Origin: CBDCFV01 sp965203835
GTDB taxonomy: Bacteria > Chloroflexota > Dehalococcoidia > Lucifugimonadales > UBA3495
Direction of reading: 5' to 3'
Assembly (NCBI GenBank): GCA_965203835.1
Contig: OZ241919.1
Coordinates: forward strand, 3,286,001 to 3,350,000
DNA length: 64,000 nucleotides
In this document: in pieces, positions 58,496 through 64,000 of the stretch
Position numbering within the stretch: the stretch's first letter is position 1
Layout: every line of letters begins with the position of its first letter
Program-made: the position numbers and the translations under genes
The notes under the pieces: model-generated
Told to the model about the DNA's origin: nothing
Databases searched by the model: none
The model's input: the letters and a program-made list of their open reading frames with translations, nothing else

Positions 58496-59434
58496 ATGAA
58501 ACTGGTCTTTTTTGACGATTTCAAGCTGGGTGTTCTGAAGGGCGACAACGTGGTGGACGTGACAGACGCGGTGTCCGGCATCATTCATACCTCGCCGCAG
58601 GACCTGATCAACAGGGTAATCGCTGACTTCGACAATCACCGGCAGGCCATCGAACAGGCCGCGGCCGCGTCGGATGGGACGCCGGTGAGCGGGGCGCGCT
58701 TGCGGGCGCCATTGCCGGAACCCGTCCGCATCGTGGCGATGGCGGTAAACTACATGGAGAACGGCACGCGGGAAAGGGCCGCCGACATCGACGCCTTCCA
58801 CAAGTCGGCCAGTTGCGTCATCGGCAACGGGGACACGGTGGTGCTGCCCGACTGCCAAGCGACTATCTTCGAGGGTGAAGCCGAGATGGGATTGGTGATA
58901 GGCAAGACGGCCAGCAAGGTCAAGGCCGAGGACGCCTACGACTACATCTTCGGCTATACCAATTTCATCGACGTGTCCGCGCGAGGGTTCCGACCGGAGA
59001 ACCGGGGGAGCTTCTTCTGGGGCAAGACGTGGGACACCTTCGGCCCCATGGGGCCAGCCATTGTCACGGCTGACGAGGTATCCAAGCCGATGGACCTGAA
59101 TGTGCGGAGTTGGATCAACGGCGAGTTGATGCAGGACTACGTTACCAGCGACATGGCCAACGCCATTCCCAGGGTGGTGGAATGGGCAACCTGGCTCACC
59201 ACCCTGAAGCCGGGAGACATCATCGCCTGCGGCACCAACCACCGGGGCCTCTGCGCCATCCAGAACGGGGACAGGCTGGAGGTGGAGACCGAAAGCTTGG
59301 GTAAGCTGACCGTCCACGTGAAGGACGAACTGGGACGGGAGTGGGAGCGCAAGGTGCGGCTGGACAAGACACCTGAAGAAATTCAAGCCATCAACGGCCC
59401 CGCGCCCTTGGGAAAGCTCTCGTCGGGCGGGTAA
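58496..59434 (+). CDS. Fumarylacetoacetate-hydrolase-family protein
   Basis: A 312-residue FAH-family protein. The metal-binding core is IFEGEAEMGLVIGKTASKVKAEDAYDYIFGYTNFIDVSARG, with two Glu and the Asp. KTWDTFGPMGPAIVTADEVSKP and MVTSDMANAIPRVVEWATWLTTLKPGDIIACGTNH-like segments complete the fold. Such enzymes act as 2-keto-3-deoxy-acid hydrolases, lyases or decarboxylases. GGAGGAGCT precedes ATG. Together with the flavin oxygenase this suggests a catabolic unit. Confidence 0.9.
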   Translation: MKLVFFDDFKLGVLKGDNVVDVTDAVSGIIHTSPQDLINRVIADFDNHRQAIEQAAAASDGTPVSGARLRAPLPEPVRIVAMAVNYMENGTRERAADIDAFHKSASCVIGNGDTVVLPDCQATIFEGEAEMGLVIGKTASKVKAEDAYDYIFGYTNFIDVSARGFRPENRGSFFWGKTWDTFGPMGPAIVTADEVSKPMDLNVRSWINGELMQDYVTSDMANAIPRVVEWATWLTTLKPGDIIACGTNHRGLCAIQNGDRLEVETESLGKLTVHVKDELGREWERKVRLDKTPEEIQAINGPAPLGKLSSGG

Positions 59435-59447
59435 GGCCTGTCGGCAA

Positions 59448-61019
59448 TCAGTCGCTGGCGGAGGGCGCCGGGACCATCTGCTGGCGGGGCTGGAACTTGA
59501 ACGCTGAGATGCTGGCTGCGGTCAAGAGCACCGATGCCATAACCAGGTAGGCGTTGCGGGTGCCGATGGTAAAGGCGCTGCACACTGCCGCGCCTCCTCC
59601 GCATGAAACGGCCGCCAGCGTCGGTTCGTAGCCCATCGAACCCATGGTACCGGTAACGATAGCGGTGGCCATCGCAACGCTGGATACGTTAGCGGAATTC
59701 CTGATCAGGTTCAGAAATCCGGAGATAGTCCCGTAGTTCCGGGGTTCCACGGCGCTCAGTATCGAACTGGTATTCGGCGAGTAGAAAATCCCCATCCCGC
59801 TGGAGGTCAGCACCAAGGCCATTATTACTATGACTATGGAGGAATTCTCGGTCAGAGTGGACATCAACAGCATGCCGGTTGCGGAGGAGAGCAGGCCCCC
59901 GACCGTGAACTTTCGCCATCCGAAAGAGTCTGAGAGCCGTCCGCATATTGGTCCAAGCATCGACATGCAAATGGCTCCGGGCACGATCGCAAATCCGGCT
60001 TCCACCGCGCTGTAGCCCAGCACCTCCTGAAGGTAGAAGGGCGTCAGGAACTGGATCGCCGAACTTCCCAGGAATATCATGAAAGCGGCGGCCACGCCGA
60101 AGGAAAAAGTCCTGTCCCGGAAGAACCTGATATCCAGCATTGGCGAGGCAACTCGAAGCTCCCAGAAGATGAAGGTGGTCATAAGGACCGCGGAAGACGC
60201 TCCCGCCGTCACAATCCAACCCGATGTCCATCCTTCCCGGTGACCGTACATGATCGCCAGCAACATGGTCACCAATGCCCCGGTGGACAAGACCGCGCCA
60301 GTCCAGTCGAAGCGTCCCTGTACGCCGCCCAGAGCCGCCCGCAGCGCCCGCCCGGAGTCCAGGATCATGACAGTTGCGACTATCCCGATTAATACCAAGG
60401 GAACGTTCAGGAAGAAGACCGCCCGCCATCCCAACCAACTTACCAACCCGCCCCCTATGGCCGGGCCAGCCACCTGTCCCGTTCCGACGATGGTCATGAC
60501 CAGGCCGACGGCCCGGCCTCTTTCGGTGGAGGGGAAGATCTGCATGATGATGGCCATCCCCGTTCCCTGGGTCATCGCCGCGCCGATCCCCTGCATGATG
60601 CGGAACAGGATAAGAAAGGTGAAGTGCTGGGACGACCCCACCAGCGCGGCGGAGATTACATAGACGACGGAGCCAAATATGTACACTTCCTTGCGGCCCA
60701 GCATGTCGGATACACGGCCCATGGGGAGCAGGGTGGCGCTGATGACGAGAGCATAGCCGATGATGACCCACTGGATAGTGGGCAGATCGGTGTGAAAGTG
60801 TTCGGCCATTGTCGGTAGGGCGACGTTGACGCTGCCGTGGTCCACCACCGAAGCGAAAAGGCCGATGGCTATCGCAATGAAACCCCAATACTTGTAGTTC
60901 GGGCTTTCCCTGAGGGACCTGATCGCGCCTCCCCGGAGGTACCTGGCGAACCCGGGAAGGATGGAAGCGGCGATGAGGGCGATGCCCGCGCCCAGGATGA
61001 AGAATCCGGTGAACGTCAT
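59448..61019 (-). CDS. MFS transporter, DHA2 (14-helix) type
   Basis: A 523-residue drug-efflux-type major facilitator. VDHGSVNVALPTMAEHFHTDLPTIQWVIIGYALVISATLLPMGRVSDMLGRKEV is the conserved DHA2 N-terminus, with the loop 2-3 motif GRVSDMLGRKEV. GAAMTQGTGMAIIMQIFPSTERGRAVGL and GPAIGGGLVSWLGWRAVFFLNVPL are typical motif C and its sequel. Its start overlaps the PaaK-like stop by four bases, placing it last in the methylmalonyl-CoA mutase operon. Confidence 0.9.
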   Translation of the reverse strand: MTFTGFFILGAGIALIAASILPGFARYLRGGAIRSLRESPNYKYWGFIAIAIGLFASVVDHGSVNVALPTMAEHFHTDLPTIQWVIIGYALVISATLLPMGRVSDMLGRKEVYIFGSVVYVISAALVGSSQHFTFLILFRIMQGIGAAMTQGTGMAIIMQIFPSTERGRAVGLVMTIVGTGQVAGPAIGGGLVSWLGWRAVFFLNVPLVLIGIVATVMILDSGRALRAALGGVQGRFDWTGAVLSTGALVTMLLAIMYGHREGWTSGWIVTAGASSAVLMTTFIFWELRVASPMLDIRFFRDRTFSFGVAAAFMIFLGSSAIQFLTPFYLQEVLGYSAVEAGFAIVPGAICMSMLGPICGRLSDSFGWRKFTVGGLLSSATGMLLMSTLTENSSIVIVIMALVLTSSGMGIFYSPNTSSILSAVEPRNYGTISGFLNLIRNSANVSSVAMATAIVTGTMGSMGYEPTLAAVSCGGGAAVCSAFTIGTRNAYLVMASVLLTAASISAFKFQPRQQMVPAPSASD

Positions 61020-62434
61020 TCTGCGGGTGCGGCGTCCTGTCGAAGGTCGATGGTGCGCCGGGCCTTGAACTGGGTGCGCTCGAACTCTCCCACGGGCTTC
61101 AGCTCTACAACAACGCTTATCCCCAGCGCCTGCCGCAGTTGCCCAGCAATCTTTTCCGTCAATGCTGTCATGGCGGGCACGTCATACTCCGCCTTGGAAT
61201 AGACGCCTGCGGTGACCTCGGTCTGGACCGTGAGCCGGTCCAACCTGCCCCGGTCTCTTTCCAATACCAAGCGGAACTCGCCGCCGAACTCGTCCATGCT
61301 GCGCAGGACGTCTTCTATGTGGGATGGAAATACGTTCTGCCCCCGCACGATTATCATGTCGTCCGTGCGGCCATAGATTCCGCTGACTAGGGTGGGATAA
61401 GTGCGTCCGCATGGGCAGTTGATCATGTCCCACCGGGCAATGTCTCCCGACCAGTAGCGAATCATGGGTTGCGACGTGCGCTCCAAGTGGGTATAGACCG
61501 GCACGCCTTCACCGCCCAGTGGGACCGGCATCTTGGTTGCGGGGTCCACCATTTCCGTGTAGACCAAGTCCAGCCACAGGTGCATTCCTCCGGGAAGGTG
61601 GCGGCACCCGGAATTGCTCATCCAAGGAGTCATTTCTGCCATGGTGCCTTGGTCAACGATATAGCAGCCGAAGGTGTCCTCTATTTCCTTTCGGGTGGCG
61701 GGTACACTTGCGCCGGGCTCTCCGGAGAAGAACATCAAGCGGAACGAAAAGTCTTCACGCGGGTTGTACCCCATCTGTCGGGCTGTTTCAGCGAGGTAAA
61801 GAGCGTAGGAGGGCGTGGCATACAGTGCTGTTGGCTTGACCATGGACGCCCACTCGACCGCCCTTTCGGTCTGACCGGGCGCGCCTCCGCCGAAGGGAAA
61901 GCAGGTAGCCCCCAGTCGTTCGGCCCCCACCAGAGCGCCCCAACTGCCGATGTACAGGCTGAACACCGCCGCGACCATGACACGGTCCGACGGGCGCAGG
62001 CCGACGCTCCACAGGATGCGGGCGTGGGCCTCGGCGATACGCTCCCAGTCACCGCGGCTGATCCCGAAGATGGTAGGCCGGCCGGTGGTGCCAGACGTAC
62101 CGTGGATGCGGTACACCTCCTCCGGGCCGACGCACAGAAAACGCCCGTAGGGAGGGTGCGCCTCCTGCTCGGCGCGGATGTGTTCCTTGGTTAAAATCGG
62201 AAGCTGGGCCAACTCCTCGAAGCTGCGGATGTTGTTCGGGTCTACCGGCACGTCCCGGTACAGTTCCCGGTAGAACTCAGAATGATTGTAAACGTAGCTG
62301 ATCTGGCTCCGCAGCTTGTCTAGGATGATGGAGTCCCGCTCCCGAGGCGGCATGGTTTCCAGCGGCTTGGACCAATACTCCGAATCTTCATCCGGGACGT
62401 AGTCGGCAGGGTATTGAGGAGGCCACTGGTCCAT
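61016..62434 (-). CDS. PaaK-like CoA ligase (ANL superfamily)
   Basis: A 472-residue phenylacetate-CoA-ligase-family enzyme. The AMP/P-loop motif is HGTSGTTGRPTIFGISRGDW. QTEMTP-like VDQGTMAEMTPWM and YWSGDIARWD follow, and GRTDDMIIVRGQNVFPSHIEDVLR is the hinge A8 motif. It probably activates an organic acid to its CoA thioester. Seven bases separate it from the cobalamin subunit gene upstream, so it may feed an acyl-CoA to the mutase pathway. Confidence 0.9.
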   Translation of the reverse strand: MDQWPPQYPADYVPDEDSEYWSKPLETMPPRERDSIILDKLRSQISYVYNHSEFYRELYRDVPVDPNNIRSFEELAQLPILTKEHIRAEQEAHPPYGRFLCVGPEEVYRIHGTSGTTGRPTIFGISRGDWERIAEAHARILWSVGLRPSDRVMVAAVFSLYIGSWGALVGAERLGATCFPFGGGAPGQTERAVEWASMVKPTALYATPSYALYLAETARQMGYNPREDFSFRLMFFSGEPGASVPATRKEIEDTFGCYIVDQGTMAEMTPWMSNSGCRHLPGGMHLWLDLVYTEMVDPATKMPVPLGGEGVPVYTHLERTSQPMIRYWSGDIARWDMINCPCGRTYPTLVSGIYGRTDDMIIVRGQNVFPSHIEDVLRSMDEFGGEFRLVLERDRGRLDRLTVQTEVTAGVYSKAEYDVPAMTALTEKIAGQLRQALGISVVVELKPVGEFERTQFKARRTIDLRQDAAPAE

Positions 62435-62441
62435 CTGGCGA

Positions 62442-62942
62442 TTACCCCTGCCTCGTTTCAGGGGTAACGCCGACTGACGGGTTGACTCGCTCCGGGTCTT
62501 CGGGTTGATGTTGAACGGGAGAGGACTTGCCGCTTTTCACATTGGCTTGGATGAAGTTAACCATATCGGCGGTGAACGTGCCCACCGGGAACACGCCGTG
62601 AACTCCTATCTGTTGCAATGGCTCTACGTCCTGGTCCGGGATTGTTCCCCCCACGAGCAGCAGGACATCATCCATTATGCCCCTTTCCGTCAGCGCTTGG
62701 GCGAGACGGGGAACCAAGCGCATGTGAGCGCCGGAAAGGATGCTGATTCCTACCACGTCGGCGTCTTCCTGGAGGGTGGCCTGGGCTATCTGGTCGGCGG
62801 TCACGCGCATACCCAGGTAGACCACCTCCATCCCGGAGTCACGAAAGGCCCGTGCAATGGCCTTAATGCCGCGGTCGTGCCCGTCCAGGCCCATTTTGGC
62901 CAACAGCACCTTGATGTTTTTATTCTGGGGTTGGGTGGTCAT
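62442..62942 (-). CDS. Methylmalonyl-CoA mutase cobalamin-binding subunit
   Basis: A 166-residue B12-binding subunit. KVLLAKMGLDGHDRGIKAIARAFRDSGMEVVYLG contains the base-off DxHxxG motif with the axial His. VGISILSGAHMRLVP and LLLVGGTIPDQDVEPLQQIGVHGVFPVGT are the nucleotide-loop segments. The split into separate large and small subunits is seen in many bacteria and archaea. Mutases of this kind include ethylmalonyl and 2-hydroxyisobutyryl types, so the substrate is not certain. Confidence 0.92.
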   Translation of the reverse strand: MTTQPQNKNIKVLLAKMGLDGHDRGIKAIARAFRDSGMEVVYLGMRVTADQIAQATLQEDADVVGISILSGAHMRLVPRLAQALTERGIMDDVLLLVGGTIPDQDVEPLQQIGVHGVFPVGTFTADMVNFIQANVKSGKSSPVQHQPEDPERVNPSVGVTPETRQG

Positions 62943-62949
62943 CCCCGCG

Positions 62950-64000
62950 TTAAAACACCCCCGGGTCTACGTACTCACCGTACACGTCCTGCAACGAGGC
63001 CATTACCTCGCCCTCGGTAGCATGGGCTTTTACCGCCTCCAGGACGTGGGGCATCAGGTTTTGGTTCTTGACGGCTGCCGATTTGAGATCGCGCAACGTG
63101 TCGGCAACCCGGGCGCTGCTGCGAGAGCGTTTAGCTTCGGCTAGCCGGTTCAGTTGCCGTTCCTCTTCAGCAGGGTCGAACTCGAACAACTCCGGCAATT
63201 GGGTGTCAGTTGGCTGGTATTGGTTGACACCCACTATCACTTGGTCGCCGCTTTCCACCTTCTTGAGGTAATCATACGAGGCGCGGGCGATTTCCTGCTC
63301 GATGTAGCCGTTCCCGATGGCCTCAAGCATTCCTTGGCGTAAGGAGCCGTTACCCATATCGTCTATCCTGGCGATGTACTCGTTGGCTTTTTCTTCCATC
63401 GTGTTGGTCAACGACTCAACGAACATGGAGCCGCCGAGGGGATCGACAGTGTTGGTAACGCCGGACTCGTGGGCCAGAATCAACTGGGTTGCCAAAGACA
63501 TGCGCATGGCTTCTTCGGACGGGATGTCGTAGGCTTCGTCGTAGCCGCTGACGTGAAGCGACTGGGTGCCGCCCATAATCGCTGCCAACGCCTGCAAAGC
63601 GCCGCGAACGATGTTGTTCTGGGGGTCCTGGCGCATCAGGGTGGACCCCAACGTTTGCGTGTGAAAGCGGAGCCGCATCGACTCAGGCCGCTGGGCGTGG
63701 TAACGGTCGCGCATGATTCGCGCCCACATGCGGCGGGCGGCGCGGAACTTGGCTATCTCTTCAAAGAAGTCGTTGTGGCAGCCGAAGAAGAACGACAGCC
63801 GGGGCGCAAAACTGTCGACGGGCAACCCCCGCTCCATCGCCGACTCCACGTAAGCCATCCCCTGCGCTAAGGTGAAGGCCAGCTCCTGGACGGCGTCGGC
63901 CCCCGACTCGCGGGTATGGTAGCCGGAGATTGACACTGTATACCAGTTTGGGACGTGCTTGGTGCAGAACTCCACGATGTCGGTCGTAAGTTTCAGGGAT
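62950..64000 (-). CDS. Methylmalonyl-CoA mutase large subunit, N-terminus beyond right edge
   Basis: The frame is open to the right edge (codons SLKLTTDIVEFC precede the first in-window ATG/GTG), so the start lies outside. The visible 350 codons include WYTVSISGYHTRESGADAVQELAFTLAQG, FAPRLSFFFGCHNDFFEEIAKFRAARRMW, RLRFHTQTLGSTLMRQDPQNNIVRGALQALAAIMGGTQSLHVSGYDEA and DPLGGSMFVE, which line the barrel and CoA channel. It pairs with the small subunit seven bases downstream. Confidence 0.92.
   Translation of the reverse strand, partial: SLKLTTDIVEFCTKHVPNWYTVSISGYHTRESGADAVQELAFTLAQGMAYVESAMERGLPVDSFAPRLSFFFGCHNDFFEEIAKFRAARRMWARIMRDRYHAQRPESMRLRFHTQTLGSTLMRQDPQNNIVRGALQALAAIMGGTQSLHVSGYDEAYDIPSEEAMRMSLATQLILAHESGVTNTVDPLGGSMFVESLTNTMEEKANEYIARIDDMGNGSLRQGMLEAIGNGYIEQEIARASYDYLKKVESGDQVIVGVNQYQPTDTQLPELFEFDPAEEERQLNRLAEAKRSRSSARVADTLRDLKSAAVKNQNLMPHVLEAVKAHATEGEVMASLQDVYGEYVDPGVF

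Overview
The window (about 60% G+C, gene dense, few long gaps) reads like an aerobic, free-living bacterium with a catabolic accessory genome. There are two luciferase-like flavin oxidoreductases, two xanthine-dehydrogenase-type molybdenum subunits, a Rieske oxygenase, a CaiB CoA-transferase, three VOC proteins, an enolase-superfamily sugar-acid dehydratase, a fumarylacetoacetate-hydrolase-family protein, a methylmalonyl-CoA mutase and many small putative toxin-antitoxin relics. This mix, with abundant short palindromes of the type TTCCCGCGNAGGCGGGAA, suggests a Chloroflexota lineage such as SAR202/Dehalococcoidia. That is an inference: no rRNA or other decisive marker gene is present.

Layout. 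1-8.2 kb: an unknown protein running off the left edge (minus strand), a flavin oxidoreductase, an amidohydrolase, a GlcG-like protein, then a minus-strand efflux set (very long HlyD-like lipoprotein, short HlyD-like adaptor, MFS carrier). 8.2-8.9 kb: a gap with a possible IS relic. 8.9-15.7 kb: a MetE-like methyltransferase, a VOC protein and two tandem molybdenum hydroxylase large subunits. 15.8-23.2 kb: a complete phosphate regulon block, phoB-phoR-(terminator)-pstS-pstC-pstA-pstB-phoU, plus a small SEC-C protein, with two arrays of 11-bp-phased Pho half-sites before pstS. 23.4-26.4 kb: TauE-like carrier, MaoC pair, HicAB, VOC. 26.5-33.1 kb: a minus-strand operon DUF2877-FdrA-(fdrA-domain mini-ORF)-DUF1116-RidA-M20-DUF1028, related to the E. 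coli fdrA/ylbE/ylbF (oxamate carbamoyltransferase) module. 33.2-37.7 kb: an unknown gene pair, PepC, a phosphoesterase, a rhamnonate-dehydratase-like enzyme and a solitary HigA. 38-48.5 kb: central metabolism (ThDP enzyme, glucose-6-phosphate isomerase, 6-phosphogluconate dehydrogenase, succinate dehydrogenase with sdhA divergent from fumAB-sdhCDB) and two paralogous HEPN-like proteins. 48.7-52.1 kb: a GrdE/GrdB-like pair in which GrdB has an in-frame UGA followed by a SECIS-like hairpin, hence a probable selenoprotein, and a cupin gene. 52.3-64 kb: isochorismatase-family hydrolase, Rieske oxygenase, CaiB, VOC, flavin oxidoreductase, FAH, DHA2-type MFS, PaaK-like ligase and methylmalonyl-CoA mutase running off the right edge.

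Most notable: the GrdB-like UGA/Sec gene that ordinary gene calling splits; its GrdE partner, which seems to lack the pyruvoyl cysteine; palindromic elements inserted in frame in a molybdenum hydroxylase and in PhoR; the phased Pho arrays; an fdrA-domain mini-ORF in frame after the FdrA stop with no normal start codon; a 32-residue-repeat adaptor; an M20 protein with lost metal ligands; and an SdhA with Cys where the covalent-FAD His is expected. No tRNA, rRNA, CRISPR array or intact transposase gene was seen.
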